DNA from: Idiomarina ramblicola
GTDB lineage: Bacteria; Pseudomonadota; Gammaproteobacteria; Enterobacterales; Alteromonadaceae
Assembly: GCF_003987255.1 (NCBI RefSeq)
Contig: NZ_PIQC01000009.1
Span: forward strand, 62,001-126,000
DNA length: 64,000 nucleotides
Direction: 5' to 3'
The number at the start of each line of letters is the position of its first letter. Positions within the stretch are counted from its first letter, which is position 1. The translations under genes and the position numbers were made by a program. Below the pieces are notes generated by a model. That model ran no database searches and was not told the origin of the DNA. It worked only from the letters and a program-made list of their open reading frames with translations. Shown piece by piece: positions 37,528 through 46,855 of this stretch.

Positions 37528-38649
37528 ATGCAAGAAAGCTATAATCAACGGCTCCAATCCGGACAATTACAACCCGATGCGCACCAACTGCGTGCCGTTA
37601 AAGCTTTACAACAGCGGTTAGACTCGCTTGCCTCAGGCAACCGACCAGACAGCCTTTATCTCTTTGGTCCAGTCGGTCGAGGGAAAACCTTGTTAATGGA
37701 CATTTTCTATCAACACCTGCCAAAAACTGGGGCGATACGGCTGCATTACCACCATTTTATGGCCAGGATCCATCAAGAACTTAATGAGCATCAAGGGGCA
37801 ACCGACCCCATGCAGGCAATAGCTAACTCCTGGGCGCAACTCTATTCAGTTATCTGTCTTGATGAGTTTTTTGTTGAAGACATCGGCGATGCGATGATCT
37901 TAGCGCGACTTTGGGAAGGTTTATTTCAACGTGGTGTCAGCTTAGTAACAACCTCCAATGCACCACCCAGTGAACTCTATAAAGGCGGCCTGGCTCGTCA
38001 TCGATTTGAACCCACGATAGACTTGCTGAACGAAGAGTGCGAGTGCCTGGACTTAGGTCTGGGTATCGACTATCGGCGTCTGAAAAATACGAACCTCCCC
38101 TATTATCTTAAGCAAGGTGACCGGAAACAGCTACGCTCGGCAGTCGAAAAGCAGTTTGGAGACACAGTCCCTGCATCTTCTACGACCGTTATGAATCGGC
38201 AGATTCATTGCTTATGGCGAAACGATAACGTTATCGGCTTTGACTTCATGGCACTTTGCTCTGGCCCAAGAAGCCAGCGCGACTACATGGAACTGGCAGA
38301 TGAGTATTCCGCCATTGCAGTACACGGCATTCCTGCCTTCACTTATTTACCCGATAAAGAACTGCTGCACGGAGTTGAAGAAGCCTATCAGCGCGAACAC
38401 CAAGACATTAGTGTCAGTAAGCTGGATAACGAAGCCCGCCGTTTTATTGCATTAGTCGATGAATGCTATGACCGTAAATGCCTCCTAATCATGACGGCAG
38501 AGACCGACATCGACAGACTTTATCAGGCCAAGCAACTTGCTTTTCCTTTCAGACGTTGTGTTTCGAGACTTTTTGAAATGCAGCAATGGGGGCGTTCAGT
38601 AAAGGGAAACACGCTGGTAAAAAGACGCCAATCTGTTCCAGAGAGCTAA
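37528..38649 (+). CDS. zapE: Cell division ATPase ZapE (AFG1-like)
   Basis: ATPase that modulates FtsZ ring constriction and, in the mitochondrial homologue, protein quality control. The 373-residue protein shows Walker A GPVGRGKT, Walker B VICLDEFFVED, and the family segments LYLFGPVGRGKTLLMD, TTSNAPPSELYKGGL and LHYHHFMARIH. It usually adjoins rplM-rpsI in gammaproteobacteria; here it does not. Its 3' end carries one arm of a 14-bp inverted repeat. Confidence 0.94.
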   Translation: MQESYNQRLQSGQLQPDAHQLRAVKALQQRLDSLASGNRPDSLYLFGPVGRGKTLLMDIFYQHLPKTGAIRLHYHHFMARIHQELNEHQGATDPMQAIANSWAQLYSVICLDEFFVEDIGDAMILARLWEGLFQRGVSLVTTSNAPPSELYKGGLARHRFEPTIDLLNEECECLDLGLGIDYRRLKNTNLPYYLKQGDRKQLRSAVEKQFGDTVPASSTTVMNRQIHCLWRNDNVIGFDFMALCSGPRSQRDYMELADEYSAIAVHGIPAFTYLPDKELLHGVEEAYQREHQDISVSKLDNEARRFIALVDECYDRKCLLIMTAETDIDRLYQAKQLAFPFRRCVSRLFEMQQWGRSVKGNTLVKRRQSVPES

Positions 38650-38673
38650 ATTCCCTGTATTTACCAGCGTGTT
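38608..38673. repeat. 14-bp perfect inverted repeat across the zapE stop
   Basis: AACACGCTGGTAAA at 38608-38621 and its exact reverse complement at 38660-38673 lie 38 bases apart, the first inside zapE and the second after the stop. A long hairpin could form in the zapE mRNA 3' end. No T-run follows. Confidence 0.6.
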
Positions 38674-38719
38674 AAAACTGAGTTACAAAAAGGTTATCTG
38701 ATTTCTAACAAATTCCAAT

Positions 38720-38733
38720 ATTACAATTGTAAT
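38720..38733. promoter_or_regulatory. 14-bp perfect palindrome upstream of the NSS transporter
   Basis: ATTACAATTGTAAT is a perfect palindrome 166 bases before the transporter ATG, in AT-rich non-coding DNA (38650-38899). It contains TACA-N2-TGTA and looks like a dimeric repressor operator. The regulator is not encoded next to it. The rest of the 250-bp gap shows a short CGCTT/AAGCG hairpin near 38860 and no convincing promoter. Confidence 0.4.
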
Positions 38734-38899
38734 GGATGTTAAAATAAATTTTGTGTTTAAACCGGATTTCCCGCATTCTGCCGCACAATCACTGATTCGC
38801 CGCTTGCCGTTAAATTGCGGCCTTGCTAGGATTGCTGGAATTTGCTGAACGGCAGCGCTTAAAAAGCGTTAAAACAATAACGAGAAAAGAAGGTTCAGA

Positions 38900-40318
38900 A
38901 TGAGCGAACAACGCGATCAATTTAGCTCTAAGATTGGCTTTATATTAGCGGCAGCAGGTTCGGCTGTCGGCATTGGCAACCTGGTTGGCTTCCCGGTTGC
39001 GGCTACCAAAAACGGCGGCGGTGCGTTTTTGATTATCTACGCTTTGTTCGTTGCTTTTATCTGTATACCGGTCATGCTTGCCGAGATGGGCCTGGGCCGC
39101 CGCGCTCAAAAGAGTCCACTGGGCTCCTATAAAGCCTTATCGCCAAATAACAAAGGGTGGCACTTTGCCGGTTTACTGGCGGTTATTACACCGTTCATGA
39201 TCGCCGTCTTCTACATGGTCATTACGGTCTGGATATTTGGTTACCTGTGGCATTCCATCATCGGTAACCTCGATATGCTTGCCAACCCGGAGTATTTTTC
39301 TCAGTTCGTTAACGATTACGGTTTTGTTGGCTTTCTTGTCGCCGTCACAATCATTATTAACGTGATTTTGATTGGTGGCGTTCGACAGGGCATAGAAAAA
39401 GCCGCTAAGTTCCTCATGCCAGCCTTATTTATCATGCTCATTCTGCTGGTTATTTTTGTCCTTTCTCTGGACAACGCCGTATTGGGACTTGAGTTTTATT
39501 TGGTTCCCGACTTTTCAAAAATTGATGGCTCAGTCATCAACGGTGCATTAGCACAAGCCTTCTTCTCGCTTTCTCTGGGTATGGGTATTTTGATTACTTA
39601 TGGCTCTTACTTTAGCCGCCGTGACGACATTGTCACTTCGGGTAAACTGGTAGCATTAACGGACACCGCAGTGGCCTTTACTGCAGGTTTAATGACGCTG
39701 CCGGCAATATTCGCCATTAACCCGAATACTGACCCCGACGCATTAAGTGATTCCTCCGTAAGTATGATCTTCTCGTTTTTCCCGCAAATTTTCATCGCGC
39801 TTGAGGGCGTTGTCGGTTATGTAGGAGCGAGTATTGCTGCGACGGTCTTCTTTCTTCTGACCTTTATTGCAGCCATTACTTCATTGGTTTCAATTCTTGA
39901 AGTGCCGACCGCAGCGGTTATTGAGCAAGCCAAGATCAGCCGTAAAAAAGCGCTGCTGATTATGGGAATAGCGGTCACTGTCTTAACACTTATTGCCGCC
40001 ACTTCTTTTGGCTTTGTTCCCGCATTTACTGAGTTTACTTTCTACGCAGACACATCTAAGTCAGTTTTCGACGTTATTTATGACGTTTTCTACGATACTA
40101 TTTTGCCACTGAATGGCTTGCTAATTTGCTTATTTGTCAGCTTCCACTGGCGCCGTAAAAACCTGGATGCTGAGCTTGCCGAGGGCAACCCGGGATATCC
40201 GGATACACTATTGGCTAAGTATGTGCGTTTATCCATTTGCACCTTTATTCCACTGATATTGGCAGCAGTATTTATTAATACGGTGCTCACGAAATTCTTC
40301 GCAATCTCTATTTTCTAG
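38900..40318 (+). CDS. Sodium-dependent transporter, NSS (neurotransmitter:sodium symporter) family
   Basis: LeuT-fold sodium symporter of 472 residues with about 11-12 membrane helices. The first helix has AAGSAVGIGNLVGFPVAATKNG, the Na1/Na2 and substrate region; the usual WRFPY triplet of eukaryotic NSS is replaced by VGFPV, as in many bacterial members. FSLSLGMGILITYGSYF matches transmembrane helix 6. Substrate is probably an amino acid or amine. A ribosome site GAAGG lies upstream. Its stop precedes the tmcA ATG by one base. Confidence 0.9.
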   Translation: MSEQRDQFSSKIGFILAAAGSAVGIGNLVGFPVAATKNGGGAFLIIYALFVAFICIPVMLAEMGLGRRAQKSPLGSYKALSPNNKGWHFAGLLAVITPFMIAVFYMVITVWIFGYLWHSIIGNLDMLANPEYFSQFVNDYGFVGFLVAVTIIINVILIGGVRQGIEKAAKFLMPALFIMLILLVIFVLSLDNAVLGLEFYLVPDFSKIDGSVINGALAQAFFSLSLGMGILITYGSYFSRRDDIVTSGKLVALTDTAVAFTAGLMTLPAIFAINPNTDPDALSDSSVSMIFSFFPQIFIALEGVVGYVGASIAATVFFLLTFIAAITSLVSILEVPTAAVIEQAKISRKKALLIMGIAVTVLTLIAATSFGFVPAFTEFTFYADTSKSVFDVIYDVFYDTILPLNGLLICLFVSFHWRRKNLDAELAEGNPGYPDTLLAKYVRLSICTFIPLILAAVFINTVLTKFFAISIF

Positions 40319-40319
40319 C

Positions 40320-42155
40320 ATGTCACAACGCAGCGGTTACAGAAAACTTGAACTGCTGCATGACGCGAGCCTTTGGCAGCAACACTGCCAGGCTCGCCCC
40401 AGCCTTTCTATCTATTTGTCAGATAAAGATAAACACGCTGATGCAGCGCTTTCACGTTACCGCGATTACCTGGGACACGAATTTGAACAAGTTTTTATAG
40501 ATTGCAGTGACGGTTTGCACGCAGACGCCATTGCCGCGCTCTGCGGAACCGTAACAGCAAGTGGTCTGTTGTCCATCTTACTTCCTGTTGAAGACAATCC
40601 GATGAGCCAGCGTATGACGCGTTGTGCGGCTAAGTTTTATCGCGATAATGCCAACAACAGCTCTGCGACAATGCTGATAGAGACAGCGGCATCGGCTCGA
40701 ACACGGTATCTTACCGATGATCAACAGACCATTTTACAGATACTGGATGAGACCGCGCAGGATACGACGACAGAACCGACAACACACATCATCACAGCTG
40801 AACGCGGCCGGGGGAAAAGCACCTTGCTGGGCCGGGCGCTTGCCAAGGCTAAAGAGCAACGTTCTATCATTGTAACGGCACCACGAAAGGCCAACGCCAA
40901 GGTTTTGCTACAACAAGCGCCACAGGCCAGATTCGTTGCCTGGGACAAACTATTAGAGCAGCCGGATAACCCAGATACTCAATTAATTATTGATGAAGCG
41001 GCGGGCTTACCGCTATGGGCAACCGAAAAGCTATGCCAAAAGTTTACTCCCTGGCTACTTGCGACAACCGTTGCCGGCTATGAAGGATGTGGCCGTGGTT
41101 TTGCTGTTCACTTTACCGACTGGGCCAGAAGTACCCTACCCGAGGTACATATTCACCAACTAACACAGCCGTTACGCTGGCCGGTCAATGATCCACTAGA
41201 GCAATGGTTAGCGAAAACGTTTCTATTAGATGAGCGAGCAGTCACTGTCTCTTCAAATTGCGTAACCGGTACTTTTATTCAACACGCCTCTGAACTTGAA
41301 GAGAGCTTGCTACAACAATGTTTCCAACTGTTGCTCAATGCACACTATCAAAGCAGCCCGAACGATCTTAACCTGCTACTCACTGAACCAGCACATAAAC
41401 TCGCCTACCGATGTGAGCGTGGCAAAGTTATTGCGGTTGCCTGGCTCATGAGCGAAGGTCCTGTCAATTCACCACTAAAACAAGAAATTAAATTGGGCCG
41501 ACGACGACCAAAGGGCAATTTATTACCGCAGGCTATTGGCTATTTCCTGCAGCAGGACTGGGCTATGGATTTGTGTTGGCTTAGAGTCGCGCGTATTGCC
41601 GTATCAACAGATAAACGACGCCGCGGAACAGGCTCACAACTACTGACTGATATTTTGCAATGGGCCAAAAACCACCATTACCAAATGCTTGGAACCAGCT
41701 TTGCCTGGTCACCTCAGTTGGATCAGTTTTGGCAAAAAAACAGTTACTTTCCCTGGCGTTTCAGCAGTCGTATCGATAGCGTATCAGCCCGCTCGGCTGC
41801 TATCTATGTTTGCTCCTGTATCCCGTCAACTAATAGCCGATACCAGCAATTTAATGCATGGGGCGAGCTACAATTGCAATGGTTGTCGAAAGGTAAAGAG
41901 GCGCTAAACTTAACTGAAGAGCTCGCCGATATCAGGGCTGATATCATTAAAGCGTATTGCGCTAAAATTGTTCCTTTCGATGCCGCACATTTTGCCCTGG
42001 CACAATGGTTTTACTGGCAGCACAACGACCACCCTCTCACTGCCATACTTTGTCGGCCGGACATCAAACTTAAGCAACTCGGCCAATACTGGGGTGGACT
42101 ATCGAAGCAGCAGGCAAATGAAAATCTCTGTAAAGAAGTGGACTCGCTGCGCTAA
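40320..42155 (+). CDS. tmcA: tRNA(Met) cytidine acetyltransferase TmcA
   Basis: Acetylates C34 of elongator tRNA-Met using acetyl-CoA and ATP. The 611-residue protein has a helicase-like ATPase module (Walker A AERGRGKST at about 160; LIIDEAAGLPL as Walker B) and a GNAT acetyltransferase module with LRVARIAVSTDKRRRGTGSQ, followed by a C-terminal tRNA-binding part. It begins one base after the transporter stop, so it is probably read from the same mRNA, though the functions are unrelated. Confidence 0.93.
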   Translation: MSQRSGYRKLELLHDASLWQQHCQARPSLSIYLSDKDKHADAALSRYRDYLGHEFEQVFIDCSDGLHADAIAALCGTVTASGLLSILLPVEDNPMSQRMTRCAAKFYRDNANNSSATMLIETAASARTRYLTDDQQTILQILDETAQDTTTEPTTHIITAERGRGKSTLLGRALAKAKEQRSIIVTAPRKANAKVLLQQAPQARFVAWDKLLEQPDNPDTQLIIDEAAGLPLWATEKLCQKFTPWLLATTVAGYEGCGRGFAVHFTDWARSTLPEVHIHQLTQPLRWPVNDPLEQWLAKTFLLDERAVTVSSNCVTGTFIQHASELEESLLQQCFQLLLNAHYQSSPNDLNLLLTEPAHKLAYRCERGKVIAVAWLMSEGPVNSPLKQEIKLGRRRPKGNLLPQAIGYFLQQDWAMDLCWLRVARIAVSTDKRRRGTGSQLLTDILQWAKNHHYQMLGTSFAWSPQLDQFWQKNSYFPWRFSSRIDSVSARSAAIYVCSCIPSTNSRYQQFNAWGELQLQWLSKGKEALNLTEELADIRADIIKAYCAKIVPFDAAHFALAQWFYWQHNDHPLTAILCRPDIKLKQLGQYWGGLSKQQANENLCKEVDSLR

Positions 42156-42220
42156 TGTCGCTTGTTGTTTTATCAGCAAGTTCTTATGATCAACACAGAA
42201 CTTAAACAGGAAAACCTATC

Positions 42221-44377
42221 ATGACTCGTTATTCAGCTTTTATTGCTTGTTCAGCTGTGTTGGTGTTGAGCGCCTGTAGCTCATTTGAAAAAGAAGAAGA
42301 ACAACCGGACGGTCCTTATCCAGAAACAAAAACTGTCGATCAACAAGATAACTATCACGGCACTCAAGTTGACGACCCTTACCGTTGGTTAGAGCAGGAT
42401 AACGAAGAAGTCGGGAAGTGGGTAGATGCACAAAATCAGTTGTCAACGCCGTCATTACAGAAGCTTCCGGCGTTTACCGACATTAAAGATCGCATGACCG
42501 CGCTTTGGAATTATGAAAAAGTCAGCACACCCTTTCGTTACGCTGACCGCTACTTTTACTTCTCTAACGACGGCTTACAAAACCAGTCCATTCTTTACAC
42601 CATGAAGGACTTAAACAGCGCACCCGATGTGCTGATTAACCCCAATACCTTCAGTGATGACGGAACGGTTTCGTTAGCCCGAATTAATGTATCCCCCAAG
42701 GCTCAGTACGTTGCCTACGCCACCTCGGACGCCGGTAGCGACTGGACGGAAATAAAAGTCCGTCACATTCAGTCGGGAACAGACACCAGCGACGTAATTG
42801 AAGGGGTTAAATTTACCGAAGTCGCTTGGTTACCTAATGAACGCGGCTTTTATTACAGCCGCTATCCTCAGAATGAAGACGGAACGTTCAATGACTCAAA
42901 ACCGGTCAGCGTCTACTTCCACAAACTTGGTACAGAGCAAAGTGACGACGAGCTCGTCTTCGCCTTTGATAATAAGCCAGACTGGAACCCCTACGCGCAA
43001 ATATCAGACGATGGCCAATACCTGTTAATTGATGTGTTCAAAGGCTATGACGCCAATGCCGTCTATATTCGTCCGTTAGCACAAGAAAAAGCAGCGTTTA
43101 AAGGTTTGTTCACGGGTTGGGACGCTCATTATGAATATGTCACCAGCCACAAAGACCTGCTGTATTTTAAGACAACCAATGACGCCTCAACCGGTCGTGT
43201 TATTGCTGTTGATCCCAAACAGCCGGCAGCTGATAACTGGCAAGAAGTCATCGCTGCTAAAACCCACACGTTAAAAGAGGTGAACGCCGTAGACGGACAG
43301 CTGTTTGCTCATTACTTGCAATCAGCCCGCTCTCGAGTGGCAATATTTGATATTGAGGGCACCATGCTGCAGGAGCTTGCGCTACCAGGTATTGGCTCTA
43401 TCGATGGCTTTAACGGAAGCAGCAAGGCACCCGATACATTCTTTACCTTTAAAGGCTTTACCGAGCCAGGCAAAGTGTACCGTTATCAACCCGAACAACA
43501 ACGTACAACCCTATGGTATGAAACCAGAGTCCCCGCCAATTTAGACCAGTACACCACTGAGCAAGTGGTGTATAACAGCGCCGATGGCACCGAGGTTCCT
43601 ATGTTTTTAGTGCATCACAAAGACATTGAGCTTAACGGTCAAAATCCAACGCTGTTGTACGGCTACGGTGGCTTCAATATTTCTATTACCCCAGACTACG
43701 ATACAACTCGTGTTATCTGGCTGGAAATGGGCGGCGTTCTCGCTATTCCCAACCTGCGAGGTGGTGGTGAGTTTGGCGAGCAATGGCATCAGCAAGGTAC
43801 GAAAGAGAACAAGCAAAACGTCTTTGATGACTTTATTGCCGCAGCCGAGTGGCTAATAAACAACAATTACACCAATAAAGACAAACTGGCTATTCAGGGA
43901 CGCAGTAACGGCGGGTTGCTTGTTGGCGCCACCATGACACAGCGGCCGGAACTTTTTGCCGCCGCGCTCCCGGCGGTCGGCGTACTGGATATGCTTCGTT
44001 ATCACCTGCCAAGTGCCAACGCGCGCGGCTGGAGCAGTGAGTTTGGCCTGAGCGAAAATAAAGAAGACTTTAAAACCTTGTATGCATACTCGCCAGTTCA
44101 CAATACCGAAAGCGGTACCTGCTATCCGCCCACCCTTATCACTACCGGTGATCATGACAATCGTGTGGTTCCATGGCACAGCTATAAGTTTGCAGCCGCA
44201 TTACAACGAGACCAAAGTTGTGACCAGCCCATATTGTTAAACGTAGAAACTCGTGCCGGGCATGGCGCAGGCACACCAACCTGGATGCGCATTGAAGAGC
44301 ATGCCGAAAACTGGGCTTTCTTACACCAGCATTTAGGTATGAATTCAGAGGCTGCACAAAGCAACGCTTCTGAATGA
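42221..44377 (+). CDS. Prolyl oligopeptidase, S9A family, lipoprotein
   Basis: Serine peptidase cutting after proline in short peptides. The 718-residue protein begins with a lipobox (VLVLSAC, Cys19), so it faces the envelope. A seven-blade propeller precedes the alpha/beta-hydrolase domain, which has the nucleophile in QGRSNGGLLVGA, the aspartate in TGDHDNRVVP and the histidine in RAGHGAG. AACAGGA lies upstream of the ATG. With putA in the same window this fits growth on proline-rich peptides. Confidence 0.94.
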   Translation: MTRYSAFIACSAVLVLSACSSFEKEEEQPDGPYPETKTVDQQDNYHGTQVDDPYRWLEQDNEEVGKWVDAQNQLSTPSLQKLPAFTDIKDRMTALWNYEKVSTPFRYADRYFYFSNDGLQNQSILYTMKDLNSAPDVLINPNTFSDDGTVSLARINVSPKAQYVAYATSDAGSDWTEIKVRHIQSGTDTSDVIEGVKFTEVAWLPNERGFYYSRYPQNEDGTFNDSKPVSVYFHKLGTEQSDDELVFAFDNKPDWNPYAQISDDGQYLLIDVFKGYDANAVYIRPLAQEKAAFKGLFTGWDAHYEYVTSHKDLLYFKTTNDASTGRVIAVDPKQPAADNWQEVIAAKTHTLKEVNAVDGQLFAHYLQSARSRVAIFDIEGTMLQELALPGIGSIDGFNGSSKAPDTFFTFKGFTEPGKVYRYQPEQQRTTLWYETRVPANLDQYTTEQVVYNSADGTEVPMFLVHHKDIELNGQNPTLLYGYGGFNISITPDYDTTRVIWLEMGGVLAIPNLRGGGEFGEQWHQQGTKENKQNVFDDFIAAAEWLINNNYTNKDKLAIQGRSNGGLLVGATMTQRPELFAAALPAVGVLDMLRYHLPSANARGWSSEFGLSENKEDFKTLYAYSPVHNTESGTCYPPTLITTGDHDNRVVPWHSYKFAAALQRDQSCDQPILLNVETRAGHGAGTPTWMRIEEHAENWAFLHQHLGMNSEAAQSNASE

Positions 44378-44449
44378 TGATTTCGTAAAAATATGCTATC
44401 TTTCGCAGCAACTTTATTGGTTTAAAGATTTCTGTGAAGGATAGCATTC

Positions 44450-45649
44450 ATGTCTAAAGTTTTAATTATAGGTGCCGGCGGTGTTGCTGGCGTAGTCGTA
44501 CAAAAATGCGCAGGCTTACCTGAAGTATTTTCTGAAATTCACCTGGCCAGCCGCACCCTGTCCAAGTGCCAGGCGCTGCAGGAAAAGGCCGGTAAAGACC
44601 GCGTTGTCGGCGTTTATCAAGTGGATGCCGATGACTCAGCCGAAGTCGCTGAACTCATCCGTGGCATTAACCCCTCGTTGGTTATTAACGTCGCACTTCC
44701 GTATCAGGACTTACCTATCATGGACGCTTGCCTGGAAACCGGCGTGCATTATCTGGATACCGCAAACTACGAACCAAAAGACGAAGCCAAATTTGAATAC
44801 TCGTGGCAGTGGGCTTATCAGGAACGCTTTAAAGAAAAAGGTTTAATGGCGTTGTTGGGAGCCGGTTTCGACCCGGGTGTAACCAACGTCTTTACCGCCT
44901 ATGCCGCTAAGCATTATTTTGACGAAGTGCATTACCTGGACATTGTTGACTGCAACGGCGGTGACCACGGTCAGGCATTTGCGACGAACTTCAATCCGGA
45001 AATTAACATTCGCGAAATTACCCAAAAAGGAAAGTACTGGGAAAACGGCGAATGGCACGAAACGGATCCTATCAGTGTTCGCAAGGATCTGGACTACCCT
45101 AACGTCGGCGTGCGTCCATCTTACTTGTTGTTCCACGAAGAGCTTGAGTCGCTGGTTAAGCATTTCCCGACCATTAAACGCGCACGCTTCTGGATGACTT
45201 TTGGCGACGAGTACCTGACTCACTTACGTGTACTTGAAAACGTTGGAATGACCTCTATTCAGCCCGTTGAGTTTGACGGTAAAAAGATTGTACCGCTGGA
45301 GTTTTTGAAAGCCGTACTACCTAACCCGGGTTCTTTGGCAGAAGGTTACACCGGAAAAACCTGTATCGGTACTTATGTCACTGGTGTAAAAGACGGTCAG
45401 GAAAAAACCATCTTCGTTTACAACAACACTGACCACGCCGAAACCAACAAAGAAGTGGGTGCTCAAGCGGTATCCTATACCACCGGCGTGCCGGCAATGA
45501 TTGGTGCGTCTTTGATGTTGCAAGGTAAATGGATGAAGCCCGGCGTTTGGAATATGGAACAGTTTGACCCGGATGAATTCATGGAGTGCCTGAACAAGTA
45601 TGGCCTGCCATGGCAGGTTCAGGAATGCGATAAGCCATTCGAGAAGTAA
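44450..45649 (+). CDS. Carboxynorspermidine / carboxyspermidine dehydrogenase
   Basis: NADPH-dependent saccharopine dehydrogenase-like enzyme that condenses aspartate semialdehyde with diaminopropane or putrescine. The 399-residue protein shows VLIIGAGGVAGVVVQKCA, HLASRTLSKC, INVALPYQDLPIMDAC, YLDTANYEPKDEAKFEY and GAGFDPGVTNVFTAY. It is paired with nspC 15 bases downstream. Diaminobutyrate aminotransferase/decarboxylase genes for diaminopropane are not in the window, so whether the end product is norspermidine or spermidine is open. Confidence 0.93.
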   Translation: MSKVLIIGAGGVAGVVVQKCAGLPEVFSEIHLASRTLSKCQALQEKAGKDRVVGVYQVDADDSAEVAELIRGINPSLVINVALPYQDLPIMDACLETGVHYLDTANYEPKDEAKFEYSWQWAYQERFKEKGLMALLGAGFDPGVTNVFTAYAAKHYFDEVHYLDIVDCNGGDHGQAFATNFNPEINIREITQKGKYWENGEWHETDPISVRKDLDYPNVGVRPSYLLFHEELESLVKHFPTIKRARFWMTFGDEYLTHLRVLENVGMTSIQPVEFDGKKIVPLEFLKAVLPNPGSLAEGYTGKTCIGTYVTGVKDGQEKTIFVYNNTDHAETNKEVGAQAVSYTTGVPAMIGASLMLQGKWMKPGVWNMEQFDPDEFMECLNKYGLPWQVQECDKPFEK

Positions 45650-45664
45650 CAGAGAATACAACGC

Positions 45665-46798
45665 ATGAGTCACTATACATCGCCGGACATTCCGTCTCCC
45701 TGCTACGTGCTGGATGAAAAACTGCTGCGAAACAACCTCGAGCTGATGCAAGAGGTGCAAGAGCAAAGTGGAGCTGACATTATTCTGGCACTGAAAGGCT
45801 ACGCCATGTGGTCTGCCTTTCCGCTAATTCGTCAGTATCTGAAAGGCTGCACAGCCAGCTCTGTCTGGGAGGCAAAGCTGGCAGCAAAGGAGTTCTCGCG
45901 CGAGGTTCATGCGTATGCCCCAGCTTATAAACAAGAAGACATCGACGAGTTACTGCCGTTAGTCAATCACTTGTCCTTCAACAGCGTTTCACAATGGCAC
46001 AAGTATCGTGAACAGGTAGCCGCTGCTGGGGTTTCCATTGGCCTGCGTATTAACCCAGAGCATCAGGAAGCTGAAACCGAGCTTTATGATCCCAGCGCAC
46101 CGGGCTCTCGCCTGGGTATTCGCGCCAGCGAGCTTAAGCAGCAGGACTTAACCGGCGTTGAAGGTTTGCATGTGCACAATCTCTGCGAGTGCGACTCGTT
46201 TGCGCTTGAACGCACACTTGATGCTGTTGAAAGTCGTTTTGGCGAACAGCTAAAACAAATGAAATGGCTGAACCTGGGCGGTGGGCATCTCATGACCCGC
46301 AAAGGTTACGACGTTGCTCACCTCATAAAGCAGCTGAAGCGCTTGCGCGAAACTTATGACCTGCAAGTGATACTGGAACCTGGTTCCGCGGTTGCCTGGC
46401 AAACCGGTCCGCTGGTCTGCGAAGTGGTCGATATTGTAGAGAATCAGGGAAAAATTGCTCTATTAGACATTTCAGCCACCGCGCACATGCCGGATGTACT
46501 GGAAATGCCTTATCGCCCGGTCATTACTGGCGCAGGCTTACCAGCCGAAAGAGCTTTCAGTTACCGCTTAGGTGGCAACAGTTGCTTAGCCGGGGATGTT
46601 ATCGGTGAGTACAGTTTTGATCAGCCTCTGGCTGTTGGTGACCGTTTAGTTTTTGAAGACATGATGCACTACACCATGGTGAAGACATCCTTCTTTAACG
46701 GCGTGCAGCATCCGGCTATTGGTATTTTACGGGAAAGTGGTCAGTTTGACTGTGTACGGCAATTTAGTTACGAAGATTTCCGTAATCGATTGTCCTGA
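45665..46798 (+). CDS. nspC: Carboxynorspermidine / carboxyspermidine decarboxylase
   Basis: PLP-dependent alanine-racemase-fold decarboxylase that completes norspermidine or spermidine synthesis. The 377-residue protein has the PLP lysine in ILALKGYAMWS, HVHNLCECDSFALE, LNLGGGHLMTRKGYD, LEPGSAVAWQTG and GNSCLAGDVIGEY. In Vibrio this pathway feeds a biofilm-controlling polyamine signal. Ended by a terminator shared with motX. Confidence 0.95.
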   Translation: MSHYTSPDIPSPCYVLDEKLLRNNLELMQEVQEQSGADIILALKGYAMWSAFPLIRQYLKGCTASSVWEAKLAAKEFSREVHAYAPAYKQEDIDELLPLVNHLSFNSVSQWHKYREQVAAAGVSIGLRINPEHQEAETELYDPSAPGSRLGIRASELKQQDLTGVEGLHVHNLCECDSFALERTLDAVESRFGEQLKQMKWLNLGGGHLMTRKGYDVAHLIKQLKRLRETYDLQVILEPGSAVAWQTGPLVCEVVDIVENQGKIALLDISATAHMPDVLEMPYRPVITGAGLPAERAFSYRLGGNSCLAGDVIGEYSFDQPLAVGDRLVFEDMMHYTMVKTSFFNGVQHPAIGILRESGQFDCVRQFSYEDFRNRLS

Positions 46799-46822
46799 CG
46801 TTTTGTTAAGCTAGACCTGAAG

Positions 46823-46855
46823 AAAAGGCCACTTCAATCGAGTGGCCTTTTTGCT
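46823..46855. terminator. Bidirectional terminator, nspC / motX
   Basis: AAAAGGCCACT, loop TCAATCG, AGTGGCCTTTT (11-bp stem). T-run on the plus strand and A tracts at the left make it bidirectional. The loop contains the motX stop (TGA on the minus strand, 46836-46834), so the motX coding region ends inside its own terminator. Confidence 0.92.

Noticed and set aside
45317-45766. 149-residue minus-strand frame across the dehydrogenase/nspC junction
   Set aside because: Opposes two well-conserved coding ends and has no ribosome site.
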